Origin: Alistipes finegoldii DSM 17242
GTDB lineage: Bacteria; Bacteroidota; Bacteroidia; Bacteroidales; Rikenellaceae
Length of the DNA stretch: 64,000 nt
NCBI RefSeq assembly: GCF_000265365.1
Contig: NC_018011.1
Span: forward strand, 310,001-374,000
Direction: 5' to 3'
Shown here: one piece after another, positions 36,434 to 45,435 of the stretch
How positions within the stretch are numbered: the stretch's first letter is position 1
Layout of the letters: every line of letters begins with the position of its first letter
Notes under the pieces: generated by a model
What the model was told of the DNA's origin: nothing
The model's input: the letters and a program-made list of their open reading frames with translations, nothing else
Database searches by the model: none
Position numbers and translations under genes: made by a program

Positions 36434-37042
36434 TCAGAAACGGATTATGCCCCGCTGTTTCCACCATTGAAGCAGCAGGAAGCCCCACAACATGCCTCCC
36501 ACATGGGCGAAATGCGCCACATTGCCCACGCCGCGCCAGCCCAAGAACAGTTCGATCACACCGTAGATGACAACGAACCATTTGGCCTTCATCGGAATCG
36601 GGGGAATCAGCAGCATGATGACCGCATTGGGGTGCAGGACACCGAAGGCCAGCAGCAGTCCCATCACGGCGCCCGAAGCGCCGACCAGCACCAGCGGGAA
36701 TTCGCCGAAGGCCAGTGCCGTCAGGTATTGGATAAGCGCCGCGCCGATGCCGCAGACCATGTAATAGGTCAGAAAGCGTTTCTGCCCCAATTCATACTCC
36801 AGCGTACGCCCGAACATCCAGAGAGCGAACATGTTGAAGAAGATATGTTCGAAATTGGCATGCAGGAACATGTAGGTGATGAACTGATAGACATGGAAAA
36901 ACGGCGTACCGAGCGACAGGGCGCAGTACTCCATGATCGCATTGCCCGCCTTCGGCAGCAACGCCGTGGCCATGAAGATCAGGACGTTGATGATTATCAG
37001 ATTCAACACCACCGGGGGCGTCTGGAAATAATTCCTGTTCAT
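36434..37042 (-). CDS. Rhomboid-family intramembrane serine protease
   Basis: 202 residues with about six membrane helices. Catalytic Ser in GASGAVMG (about 128-135) and His in HFAHVGGMLWG near helix 6; HxxxN-like HANFEHIFFN in helix 2. Cleaves membrane proteins within the bilayer; substrate unknown. First gene of a three-gene group; its promoter appears 170 bp upstream, next to the mutL stop. Confidence 0.92.
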   Translation of the reverse strand: MNRNYFQTPPVVLNLIIINVLIFMATALLPKAGNAIMEYCALSLGTPFFHVYQFITYMFLHANFEHIFFNMFALWMFGRTLEYELGQKRFLTYYMVCGIGAALIQYLTALAFGEFPLVLVGASGAVMGLLLAFGVLHPNAVIMLLIPPIPMKAKWFVVIYGVIELFLGWRGVGNVAHFAHVGGMLWGFLLLQWWKQRGIIRF

Positions 37043-37214
37043 AAATTATCTTTTTTCAGTTTCGTTGCGGTTTTCTCCCCGTCCCGTCTCTCAGGGCTGC
37101 AAACGCGGCCCGGCCTGCATTCGCAAACCCGATCATGCGGGGAGCGGTTTTCAATTTTCCGCCCCGGAAACAAGCCGCATGGAGCCGGCCGGATCAGGGC
37201 GCCGAAAATTTATG

Positions 37215-37246
37215 CAAATGTACGTTTTTCCGCCGGATTATCCCAA
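37215..37246 (-). promoter_or_regulatory. Promoter of the rhomboid group
   Basis: Minus strand TACATTTG (37215-37222) with a GTTG about 21 bp upstream. It lies just after the mutL stop and leaves a leader of about 165 bases before the rhomboid ATG. The leader has no recognised riboswitch. Confidence 0.6.
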
Positions 37247-39277
37247 CTTGGCCCGGATATCTTCGACGGTTATCTCGGCGGTTATGGCTTTGCCCGATGG
37301 CGAAAAGCTGAAATTGCCCGAAGCGGCCAGCCGCGCGAGCAGTGCGGCGGCTTCGTCGCGCGACATGAGGCGCGCAGTCTGCTTCGCGGCTCCGCGCGCC
37401 ATCACGGCGGCGATCTTCTCGCGCCGCACGTCGGCCAGCGACACGGGCGTCGAGAAGGCCTGCAGCAGTTCGTAAAGCAGCTGGTCCACCGAGTCGGCAG
37501 GCATGTCGGCCGGCGTGCCCTTCACCTCGACGGCGCAGTCGCCCTGAAAATCGAGATCGAAGCCCAGCGATGCGAATTCGACGGCATTCTCTTCGAGCAG
37601 GGCGTATTCGCTGTCCGAAAGCACCAGCCGTTCGGGAAACAGCAGCTGCTGACTCACCGACGAACCGCTGCCGAGCATCTTCAGGTAGTCTTCGTAAAGT
37701 ATCCGTTCACGGGCGCGGCGCACGTCCACCACCACGAACCGTCCGCCCAGCAGGGCGGCGACATAGCCGCCTCCGAGCGGCAGCGGATCGGTAAATTCGG
37801 GCCGCCCGTCAACGTCGAGACGCTGTTGCTCGACCGTCGCTTCGGAGGGGATGAATTCCAGCTCGCTGGCATCGAAACCGCTCTCCGAAGTCACTTCGAA
37901 GCCCCCGCCCGACACGAAATCCTCGAAGGCGTCGTCCGCCGCAGAGGGAATCGAAAATTCGTCGGCGCCGCTGCCGGCCGCAGGAAATCCCCCGCCCCCG
38001 GCGCTGCGCAGGCCGCCCGGCAAAGCGACACCCGAACCGCGTCCTCCGCCGCGCGGAGCGAAGCCCGCGCCGGCATTGTCGGAGAGAGTTTGGCCGTTGT
38101 CGCTGAACGGCACGTCGAATCCGGCGAAATCGACGTTCGGATCGGGCGCCGACGGGTCGATGTACTCTTCGCGGAAAGGATTGTATTCGCTGTTGGACAT
38201 GGCCCGCGGCTCGCTGTAGACCGCCCCTTTGGTCAGCACCGGAATCTCGACGATGCCTTCGCGGTCGAAATCCATCAGCGGCACGGCGCCCGTCTTGGCG
38301 AGCGTTTCGCGCACGGCGGCGTTCACGATCTGCCACACGGCCTCCTCGTCGGCGAATTTCACCTCGGTTTTCTGCGGGTGGACATTGACGTCGATGCGCG
38401 ACGGGTCGATCGTCAGGTAGAGGAAATACGACGGCGAACTGCTTTCGGGAATCAGCTTCTCGTACGCCTTCATGATGGCGCTCGTGAGGTACGAACTCTT
38501 GAAATAGCGGCCGTTTACGAAGAGGTACTGTTCGCCGTTGCGCCGTTTGGCGGCGGCGGGACGGCCGATGTAGCCTTCGATGCGGGCGATCGAAGTGTCG
38601 GCCTCGACCTCCAGCAGATTCTGCTTGATATGGCGTCCCACCACATCGACGATACGTCCGGCGAGCGACGCCGCACCCAGCGTATAGACCGAGGCGTCGT
38701 TGGCGTATAGCTCGAAGGCGATCTGCGGATTGCACAACGCCACACGCTGGAATTCCGACTTGATCTGCGCCGCCGACGTGGTGCTCTTGTCCAGAAAACG
38801 GCGGCGGGCAGGCACGTTGTAGAAAAGGTTGCGCACGAAAAACTGCGACCCCACGGGACACATCACCGGGGTCTGTCCGGCGAACTGGCCGCCGTTGATC
38901 TCGGTCTGCGTGCCGACTTCGTCGCCCTCCTGCCGCGTCCGCAGTTCGACCTGCGCCACGGCGGCGATCGAAGCCAGCGCTTCGCCGCGGAAGCCGAAAG
39001 TATTGAGTGCGTAAATATCGTCCACGGAGGTTATCTTGCTCGTGGCGTGGCGGTCGAAAGCCATGCGCGCGTCGATGGGCGACATGCCGCAGCCGTCGTC
39101 CACGATCTGAATCAGGTCCTTGCCGCCGTCGCGGAAATTGACCTTTACGGTGCGTGCGCCTGCGTCGATCGCATTCTCCATCATCTCCTTGACCACCGAG
39201 GCGGGACGGTTGACGACCTCGCCCGCCGCGATCTGATTGGCTACGACCTCCGGTAATAATCTGATCTTATCTGCCAT
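37238..39277 (-). CDS. mutL: DNA mismatch repair protein MutL
   Basis: 679 residues. GHKL ATPase motifs are clear: VVKEMMENAIDAGA (motif I, residues about 28-41), DDGCGM (II), FGFRGEALASI (III). The transducer domain is followed by a Gly/Pro-rich linker and a C-terminal dimerisation domain from about 480. The QRLDVDGRPEF / LLFPERLVLS region fits; the endonuclease DQHAxxER motif is altered to DVRRARERI, with His missing. It couples MutS recognition to strand removal. It overlaps none of its neighbours; the upstream gene (39278) ends directly at its start. Confidence 0.95.
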   Translation of the reverse strand: MADKIRLLPEVVANQIAAGEVVNRPASVVKEMMENAIDAGARTVKVNFRDGGKDLIQIVDDGCGMSPIDARMAFDRHATSKITSVDDIYALNTFGFRGEALASIAAVAQVELRTRQEGDEVGTQTEINGGQFAGQTPVMCPVGSQFFVRNLFYNVPARRRFLDKSTTSAAQIKSEFQRVALCNPQIAFELYANDASVYTLGAASLAGRIVDVVGRHIKQNLLEVEADTSIARIEGYIGRPAAAKRRNGEQYLFVNGRYFKSSYLTSAIMKAYEKLIPESSSPSYFLYLTIDPSRIDVNVHPQKTEVKFADEEAVWQIVNAAVRETLAKTGAVPLMDFDREGIVEIPVLTKGAVYSEPRAMSNSEYNPFREEYIDPSAPDPNVDFAGFDVPFSDNGQTLSDNAGAGFAPRGGGRGSGVALPGGLRSAGGGGFPAAGSGADEFSIPSAADDAFEDFVSGGGFEVTSESGFDASELEFIPSEATVEQQRLDVDGRPEFTDPLPLGGGYVAALLGGRFVVVDVRRARERILYEDYLKMLGSGSSVSQQLLFPERLVLSDSEYALLEENAVEFASLGFDLDFQGDCAVEVKGTPADMPADSVDQLLYELLQAFSTPVSLADVRREKIAAVMARGAAKQTARLMSRDEAAALLARLAASGNFSFSPSGKAITAEITVEDIRAKLG

Positions 39278-39727
39278 CTACTCCTGATAATCGTTGGGTA
39301 CCACCGTGATAGGCTGCTCCTGCCACTCGACGTCGGAAATGCCCGACTGATCAAGCCCGTTGCGCCGCACCGTCTCTTCGGCACCCACCGCTTCGGTCTG
39401 CGCCGGGGCCGAGGTCCGCGCCCGCAGGAAAACGTCGGCGAGCCTCGGATAGAGAATATAGATGAAAAGCAGCACCAGAACCGCGCCTACGACCATCTTC
39501 CAAATGCGGTCGCGGCCCGTCTTCTCCTCCTTGGAACGGCGTGCGGCGCGCGCATCGCGCTGGGTGCGGATATATTGTCCGGGGCGGTATTCACCGCCGG
39601 CGTCTTCGGCTCTTTCGCCCCGAAGCTCGGCGCGGCGCTGTTCGCGCGCCTCCTTTTCGGGATCGTAATAACGCGGTATGTAGTTGAACTTGTTCGCGTG
39701 CTTCTTGAACGGGGTGAAACCTAACAT
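39278..39727 (-). CDS. Small single-pass membrane protein, unknown function
   Basis: 149 residues from ATG 39727 (MLGFTPFKKHANKF), chosen because AGGAGG lies 7 bases upstream. A highly charged N-terminal half (YYDPEKEAREQRRAE, basic KEEKTGRD) is followed by one membrane helix (about 87-107, WKMVVGAVLVLLFIYILYP) and a short acidic tail. The N-terminus would be cytoplasmic. Such proteins are common next to mutL in Bacteroidales, but I know of no function. The minus-strand TATCTTTA upstream may be its -7 box. Its stop is immediately followed by the mutL ATG, so the two are co-transcribed. Confidence 0.75.
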   Translation of the reverse strand: MLGFTPFKKHANKFNYIPRYYDPEKEAREQRRAELRGERAEDAGGEYRPGQYIRTQRDARAARRSKEEKTGRDRIWKMVVGAVLVLLFIYILYPRLADVFLRARTSAPAQTEAVGAEETVRRNGLDQSGISDVEWQEQPITVVPNDYQE

Positions 39728-39934
39728 GGCATGTCCTCCTATTTTTTTGTAAAGATACGAATTCTTCCGCAATTTTATTGCCCCGAATTCCTTTTTCCGG
39801 CACGGACGCATGCGTCCGCCGCGCGCGGGAAGCGGGTTGCGGCCGGGGCGGCTCCCGATCTGCCAATACGGCGGAATGCCGGAACCCGCAGGGGTATTCA
39901 GCACTCCGCCGTAGAGACGAAACCGTATCGTTTC

Positions 39935-41101
39935 CTAACGGAAGAAACTCTTCATCCGCTCGAAAATATTCTGGTTTTTGACCGAGTCGGCTTTCTGGAA
40001 ACCGGGCTGCCGGGACAACTCCTCGACCAGCCGCTTCTCCTCGGCATTGAGTTTCGACGGAATGGTGATGTCCACCACGACCAGCTCGTCGCCGCGGCCG
40101 TAACCGTTCACGTCGGGCAAACCCTTGCCGCCCAGACGCAGCACCTTGCCGGCATGCGTTCCCGGAGCGATCTTGATCTTGGCGCGGCCGTCTACCGTCG
40201 GCACCTCGACCGTACCGCCCAGCAGAGCCAGCGTCACGGTGATATTGAGGTTGTGAATCAGGTCGTTGCCGTCGCGCATCAGTTCGGGATGCGGCTCCTC
40301 TTCGATCAGCACTTGCAAGTCGCCGTTGACGCCGCCGTGGCGCGCGGCGTTGCCCTTGCCCGTGACGGTGAGCATCATGCCCTCGCCCACGCCGGCCGGA
40401 ATCTTGATCTCCACGACCTCCGAACCGCGGACGGTGCCTTCGCCCTTGCACTTGTCGCAGGGCGAAGTGATGACCTTGCCCGTACCGCCGCAGGTCGGGC
40501 ACACACTCTGGGTCTGCATGCGGCCGAAAAAGGTGTTTTCGACGCGCGTCACATGGCCCGTGCCGTTACACGTCGAGCAGGTCGAATAGGAATCGGCGTC
40601 CTTGGCTCCCGTGCCGCCGCACTTGTCGCAGGCGACGGTCTTGTTGATCTTGAGCTTCTTGGTGACGCCGTTGGCGATCTCGGCCAGCGTCAGCCTGACC
40701 TTGATGCGGATATCGGAGCCGCGGTTCACGCGCCGGCCGCCGGACGACGACGAACGGAACCCGCCCCCGCCGAAATGTCCGCCGAAAATATCGCCGAACT
40801 GTGAGAAAATATCCTCCATCGAGAAGCCTCCGCCGCTGAAGCCGCCGAAACCGCCTCCGCCGCCTGCCGCGCCGCTCATGCCGGCATGGCCGAACTGGTC
40901 GTAACGGGCACGCTTGTCGGGGTTCGACAACACGTCGTAGGCTTCTGCTGCCTCCTTGAATTTCTCCTCGGCCTGCTTGTCGCCCGGATTCTTGTCCGGG
41001 TGATACTGAATGGCAGCCTTGCGGTAGGCCTTCTTTATTTCGTCGGCGTTAGCGTTCTTCTGGACGCCCAGCACTTCGTAGTAATCCCTCTTTTCAGCCA
41101 T
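39935..41101 (-). CDS. dnaJ: Chaperone DnaJ
   Basis: 388 residues. J domain with YHPDKNPGD (HPD motif about residue 33), Gly/Phe-rich linker (about 75-120), four zinc repeats CDKCGGTG, CSTCNGTG, CPTCGGTG, CDKCKGEG, and the C-terminal substrate-binding domain. Stimulates DnaK ATPase and delivers unfolded protein. It starts 4 bp after grpE; dnaK is not in the window. Confidence 0.97.
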   Translation of the reverse strand: MAEKRDYYEVLGVQKNANADEIKKAYRKAAIQYHPDKNPGDKQAEEKFKEAAEAYDVLSNPDKRARYDQFGHAGMSGAAGGGGGFGGFSGGGFSMEDIFSQFGDIFGGHFGGGGFRSSSSGGRRVNRGSDIRIKVRLTLAEIANGVTKKLKINKTVACDKCGGTGAKDADSYSTCSTCNGTGHVTRVENTFFGRMQTQSVCPTCGGTGKVITSPCDKCKGEGTVRGSEVVEIKIPAGVGEGMMLTVTGKGNAARHGGVNGDLQVLIEEEPHPELMRDGNDLIHNLNITVTLALLGGTVEVPTVDGRAKIKIAPGTHAGKVLRLGGKGLPDVNGYGRGDELVVVDITIPSKLNAEEKRLVEELSRQPGFQKADSVKNQNIFERMKSFFR

Positions 41102-41105
41102 CTTC

Positions 41106-41705
41106 TCACTCTCCTACAACGACTTTTGCAAAACGCAGCACCTTGTCGCCCAGCATGTAGCCGGTCTGGACGACGTCTACGACCTTGCCCTGCATATCCT
41201 CTCCGGCGGCGAACTTGGCCACGGCCTCGCATAGGTCGGCGTCGAACTCCCGGCCCTTGACGTCGATCTCGGTCACGCCCTTCTGACGCAGGGTTTCGGT
41301 AAATTTCTGCGATATCAGGTTCACGCCGGCGCGCAGCGCTTCGATATCGTCGCTTTTCTGCATGGCATCGACCGCCCGCTGCACGTCGTCGCGCACAGGA
41401 AGCATCGCCAGCAAGACGTCGCGGCCTCCGGTCTGCACCAGATCCATCTTCTCCTTGAGCGTACGCTTGCGGTAGTTGTCGAACTCGGCCTGCAGACGGA
41501 TGTATTTATCCTGCCATTCGGCGACTGCCGCCGCTAAATCGGGTGCGGCGCCGCTGTCGGTCGCGTCTGCCATTGTGTCAGTCCCGTCCTGCGGCTCGTC
41601 TGACACATTGGCACAGGGTTCGCCGTCGCACGAGGGATAACCGTCGCCCGGCTCGAACCCTTCGTCGCCGTTAATGGCTTCATTATAAGCTTTTTCCTTT
41701 TTCAT
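41106..41705 (-). CDS. grpE: Nucleotide exchange factor GrpE
   Basis: 199 residues: an acidic, disordered N-terminus (about 1-60), a long helix containing WQDKYIRLQAEFDNYRKRT, and a C-terminal beta domain with the GEDMQGKVVDVVQTGYML-like signature. Releases ADP from DnaK. Co-transcribed with dnaJ. No HrcA or CIRCE dyad is seen in the 66 bp upstream. Confidence 0.95.
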   Translation of the reverse strand: MKKEKAYNEAINGDEGFEPGDGYPSCDGEPCANVSDEPQDGTDTMADATDSGAAPDLAAAVAEWQDKYIRLQAEFDNYRKRTLKEKMDLVQTGGRDVLLAMLPVRDDVQRAVDAMQKSDDIEALRAGVNLISQKFTETLRQKGVTEIDVKGREFDADLCEAVAKFAAGEDMQGKVVDVVQTGYMLGDKVLRFAKVVVGE

Positions 41706-41771
41706 ATATAGTTGTTTTTCAGATTTTCCGTCTTATAGTCGATCAAATTGTATACCAACCTCCGGAAGGGC

Positions 41772-42482
41772 CTATCCGATGATGAAAATAGCAGGGCGTT
41801 TGTTCATCGCGGGCAGTTCGGCGGCACGCCATTCGCGGACGCGGAGCGTGCGGATGAATTCGCCGGGAGCCGTGATGTCCATGGCCACCGTCAGCCGCGT
41901 TTCGGGCGCAAGGGTCTGCAACAGCTGCTCCATCAGCTTGACGTTGCGGTACGGGGCCTCGATGAAGAGCTGGGACTGGCCTTCGGCGTGCGCGCGGCGT
42001 TCGAAACGGCGGATCGCCTGCACCCGTTCGGGCGGTTTGACGGGCAGGTAGCCGTTGAAGGCGAACGACTGTCCGTTGAGCCCCGACGCCATGACCGCCA
42101 TGACGATCGACGAAGGTCCGACGAGCGGCACGACACGGATTCCGCGGCGGTGGCAGGCTTCGACCACCAGCGCCCCCGGATCGGCGACGCCCGGCACGCC
42201 CGCTTCGGAAATCACGCCCGCCGAACGCCCCTCGACGAGCGGTTTCACCAGCTCTTCGACCTCACGCCCGGCGACGGTATGTTCGTTCAGTTCGCGGAAG
42301 CAGAGCGTGTCGATCGGGCGCGCCGCGCCCGCTTTCGACAGAAACCGCCGCGCCGTGCGGGTATTCTCGACGATAAAATAGTCGAGCGAATCCATAACGG
42401 CGCGGTTTGCTGCGGGCAGCACGTCCCACGGCGCCGTTTCGTCCGAGATCGGACACGGGATCAGATAGAGTGTTCCGTACAT
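41772..42482 (-). CDS. SAM-dependent methyltransferase, tetrapyrrole methylase family (RsmI-like)
   Basis: 236 residues beginning MYGTLYLIPCPISD. It shows the tetrapyrrole methylase fold: EAGVPGVADPGALVV and VPLVGPSSIVMAVMASGLNG are the SAM-site motifs of RsmI, the 16S rRNA C1402 2'-O-methylase. It is somewhat shorter than E. coli RsmI and may be the Bacteroidetes paralogue whose target is unproven. It overlaps the zinc-ribbon gene by 22 bp. Confidence 0.88.
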   Translation of the reverse strand: MYGTLYLIPCPISDETAPWDVLPAANRAVMDSLDYFIVENTRTARRFLSKAGAARPIDTLCFRELNEHTVAGREVEELVKPLVEGRSAGVISEAGVPGVADPGALVVEACHRRGIRVVPLVGPSSIVMAVMASGLNGQSFAFNGYLPVKPPERVQAIRRFERRAHAEGQSQLFIEAPYRNVKLMEQLLQTLAPETRLTVAMDITAPGEFIRTLRVREWRAAELPAMNKRPAIFIIG

Positions 42483-42970
42483 TTTTTCAGTTCAGCGATT
42501 TTTCGTTCCAACAATCCGACACGGTTCGCAATGCGGACATACTGCACGGCGAACCAGAGACTCAGCGCCATGGCCCCGACGATCACCAGACCGGGCAACC
42601 CGCCGAGACAGAGCCAGCTGAGCAGAAATCCCGCGATCGAAAGCGTCAGCGGAGCTTTCCGGACAAGAAAGGCCAGTGCCGCGTAGACGCATGCCAGCGC
42701 AGCCATGAAAATCCCGACGGCCCGCATCGTCGCGTCGCCCCCGGCATGCACCAGCACGACCACGCCGCCGACAAGCGCGAAAAACGCGGCGCAGAGCATC
42801 GCGACCTTCGCCCGGCCCAGCTGGTCGAGGGCCGACTCCGCTTCGACGCGGGCCGTCAGCAGGCGGGTTTCGAGACACTTCACGGCCTGCATCCTCTCCG
42901 CCGGACAGTTGCAGGCGGGACATTTGTCCGCTCCGGGCGCGATCAGGCCGCCGCAGTCGTAGCACTTCAT
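42461..42970 (-). CDS. Zinc-ribbon membrane protein, unknown function
   Basis: 169 residues. N-terminal CxxC...CxxC zinc ribbon (MKCYDCGG, CPACNCP), a helical linker, then four hydrophobic helices (about 55-145) and a charged tail. The gene lies between murF-alr (4 bp gap) and the RsmI-like gene (22-bp overlap), which supports translation. No enzymatic motif; role unknown. Confidence 0.78.
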   Translation of the reverse strand: MKCYDCGGLIAPGADKCPACNCPAERMQAVKCLETRLLTARVEAESALDQLGRAKVAMLCAAFFALVGGVVVLVHAGGDATMRAVGIFMAALACVYAALAFLVRKAPLTLSIAGFLLSWLCLGGLPGLVIVGAMALSLWFAVQYVRIANRVGLLERKIAELKKCTEHSI

Positions 42971-42974
42971 CCCG

Positions 42975-45353
42975 TTATTCCTTGAGATAGATGCGTTTCA
43001 CACGTCCCGAAACCGAGGTCATGATTTCATACGAGATCGTATCGAGCACACGGGCCATCGTTTCGAGGTCGTTGCCCGGCACGGGCGAGAAGACCGACAC
43101 TTCGTCGCCCTCCTTCACGCCGGGAATGTCCGTAATGTCGATCATGCAGCTGTCCATGCAGACCCGGCCGATGATCGGCGCAGGCTGTCCGGCCACGAGC
43201 ACCGACCAGCGGCCGCAGCCCAGATGCCGGTCCAGCCCGTCGGCATAGCCGATCGGTATCGTGGCCGTGGTGGTCGGCCGCGTGAGCTTTCCGGCGCGGC
43301 CATACCCCACCGCATCGCCCGCAGGCAGGCGTTTGATCTGCACGATGCGGGTTTTGAGCGTCGAGACGGGACGCAGGGCGTCGTTGTGCCGGAACCCGAA
43401 GCCGTAAAGCCCCAGCCCCAGACGGCACATGTCGAACTGCGCTTCGGGGAAGCGCTCGATGGCGGCCGAATTGGCCGTATGGCGGATGACCGGATAAGGC
43501 AGCGAGGCGGCGAGCTGCGCGCTCATGCGGTCGTAGAGGGCGATCTGCGCCCGCGTATAGGCATCCTCTTCGGGCATGTCGGCGCAGTTGAGGTGCGAGA
43601 AGACCGAAGCCGCCTTGACCTGCGGCGTCGCGGCGAGCGTCGCGCACAACTGCGCGATCTCCTGCTCCACGAACCCCAGCCGGTGCATGCCCGTATCCAG
43701 CTTGACGTGAATCGGATAACGGCTCTCGCCCGCGTGCGTCACGGCATCGGCGAAAGCGCCGAGCGAGTGGAAACTGTAGATTTCGGGTTCGAGCCGGTTG
43801 GCGATCATCACGTCGAAGCTGTCGGCGTCGGCGTTGAGCACCACGATCGGCATCGAAATCCCCCGCTCGCGCAGCAGTACGCCCTCGTCGGCGAACGCCA
43901 CAGCGAGATAGTCCACGCCCTGATGCTGGAGCATCTGCGCGACTTCGAAATCGCCCGCGCCGTACGAACCGGCCTTGACCATCGCCACGAGCCGGGTCCC
44001 GAAGCTCAGCTTCGACCGGAAATAGTTGAGATTATGGATCATGGCGTCGAGATCGACCTCCAGCACCGTCGTATGGCTTTTGCGGGAGAGCAGGTGCACC
44101 AGTTTTTCGAAACGGAAATCGCGTGCGCCTTTCAGCAGGATCGCACGCCCGGCCACGGCGTCGCGGTTGATGCGCGCGACGCATTCGTCGGTAGCCGTAA
44201 AGAACTCCTTGTCGCAGGCGAACAGCGCGGCATAGCGTTTCAGGCGGGGACCGATACCGATCAGGAAGTCGATTCCGGCGCGTGCGACCATGCCCGCCAC
44301 GCGGCTGTAAAGCTCGTCGTCCGAGAGACCGCTCTGCGAAATGTCCGACAGCACGAGCGTACGGCGGCGGTTCAGCGCCACGCTGTGCAGGTAGTCCAGC
44401 GCCAGCGCCAGCGAATTGAGGTCGAGGTTGTAGGCGTCGTTGATAAGTATCGAGTCGTTGATGCCCTCCTTCACTTCGAGACGCATCGCCACCGAAGGAG
44501 CCCCGGCGAACGAAGGGGCGGGATAGCGCATCGCATCGCAGAACGCCTCGACGATCTGGGCGTTGCGGCGCGAAGCGGCGTTGCCTATGACCGATTCGGG
44601 CACTTCGGGATATGAGGCGGCATCGACGGGACGGCGGTCGGCGAAATGCGCCGCGACCATACGGCCCAGCGGCTCGTAATAGCTGTGGTAGATGATTTTG
44701 GAAGCGCTGCGGGCGAGAATCATCTTCTCGTCGCATTTCTGTTCCAGATTGATGAAATTCTCCTGATGGGCGTCGCCGATCGAAGTGAAGATCACCGCGT
44801 CGGGGCGGATGATGCGTTCGAGCCGCTCCATCTCGCCGGGCTTCGAGATGCCCGCTTCGAAAATCGCCAGCTCCTCGTCGCCCTCCAGCATCAGCACCGA
44901 AAGCGGTACGCCCAGCTGCGAATTGTAACTCTTCGGCGAACGGTAATATTTCATGCCTTCGGGCAGCTCCTCGGCGATCCACTCCTTGATGACGGTCTTG
45001 CCGTTCGAGCCGGTGATGCCGACCACCGTACCCCGGAACTGCGCCCGGTGATAGGCCGCCAGCCGCTGAAGGGCTTCGATGGCGTTGTCCACCTGCACGA
45101 AACCGCACTCCCCGGTGCACGAGGAGGCTTCGACGCCCCGCTCGACGAGGAACGCACGCACGCCCCGGCTCTGCATGTCGGCGATGAAATCATGCGAATC
45201 GTGGTTCGCGCCGCGCATGGCGACGAACATCGGGCGACACCCCAGCTCGCACGAAAGCGACCGGCTGTCGGTAACGACCGACCGCACCTCGGAATCGCAG
45301 CCCGAAAACTTTCCGCCGCAAATGGCGGCAATACGTGAAAGTCTGTAATTCAT
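42975..45353 (-). CDS. Bifunctional MurF ligase / alanine racemase
   Basis: 792 residues from ATG 45353 (MNYRLSRIAAICGG). The N-terminal half is MurF, which adds D-Ala-D-Ala to UDP-MurNAc-tripeptide; the P-loop GITGSNGKT is at about 112-120. The C-terminal half is alanine racemase: PLP lysine in VAMVKAGSYGAG at about residue 458 and the GRVCMDSCMID motif near the C-terminus. The fusion lets one protein make D-Ala and use the dipeptide made from it, and is common in Bacteroidetes. The upstream in-frame extension to 45410 is less likely. Confidence 0.95.
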   Translation of the reverse strand: MNYRLSRIAAICGGKFSGCDSEVRSVVTDSRSLSCELGCRPMFVAMRGANHDSHDFIADMQSRGVRAFLVERGVEASSCTGECGFVQVDNAIEALQRLAAYHRAQFRGTVVGITGSNGKTVIKEWIAEELPEGMKYYRSPKSYNSQLGVPLSVLMLEGDEELAIFEAGISKPGEMERLERIIRPDAVIFTSIGDAHQENFINLEQKCDEKMILARSASKIIYHSYYEPLGRMVAAHFADRRPVDAASYPEVPESVIGNAASRRNAQIVEAFCDAMRYPAPSFAGAPSVAMRLEVKEGINDSILINDAYNLDLNSLALALDYLHSVALNRRRTLVLSDISQSGLSDDELYSRVAGMVARAGIDFLIGIGPRLKRYAALFACDKEFFTATDECVARINRDAVAGRAILLKGARDFRFEKLVHLLSRKSHTTVLEVDLDAMIHNLNYFRSKLSFGTRLVAMVKAGSYGAGDFEVAQMLQHQGVDYLAVAFADEGVLLRERGISMPIVVLNADADSFDVMIANRLEPEIYSFHSLGAFADAVTHAGESRYPIHVKLDTGMHRLGFVEQEIAQLCATLAATPQVKAASVFSHLNCADMPEEDAYTRAQIALYDRMSAQLAASLPYPVIRHTANSAAIERFPEAQFDMCRLGLGLYGFGFRHNDALRPVSTLKTRIVQIKRLPAGDAVGYGRAGKLTRPTTTATIPIGYADGLDRHLGCGRWSVLVAGQPAPIIGRVCMDSCMIDITDIPGVKEGDEVSVFSPVPGNDLETMARVLDTISYEIMTSVSGRVKRIYLKE

Positions 45354-45435
45354 CCTCTTATCATTTTTCCGTTCCGTCCGCCCTGCGGTCTGTAGGCATC
45401 TGCCCCGCATTCGGCCGGAACGCCGCGAAAAATCG

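Noticed and set aside
37043..37214. Riboswitch in the rhomboid leader (a CTGAGA string near 37090 recalls the TPP box)
   Set aside because: The other TPP elements and the fold are absent.
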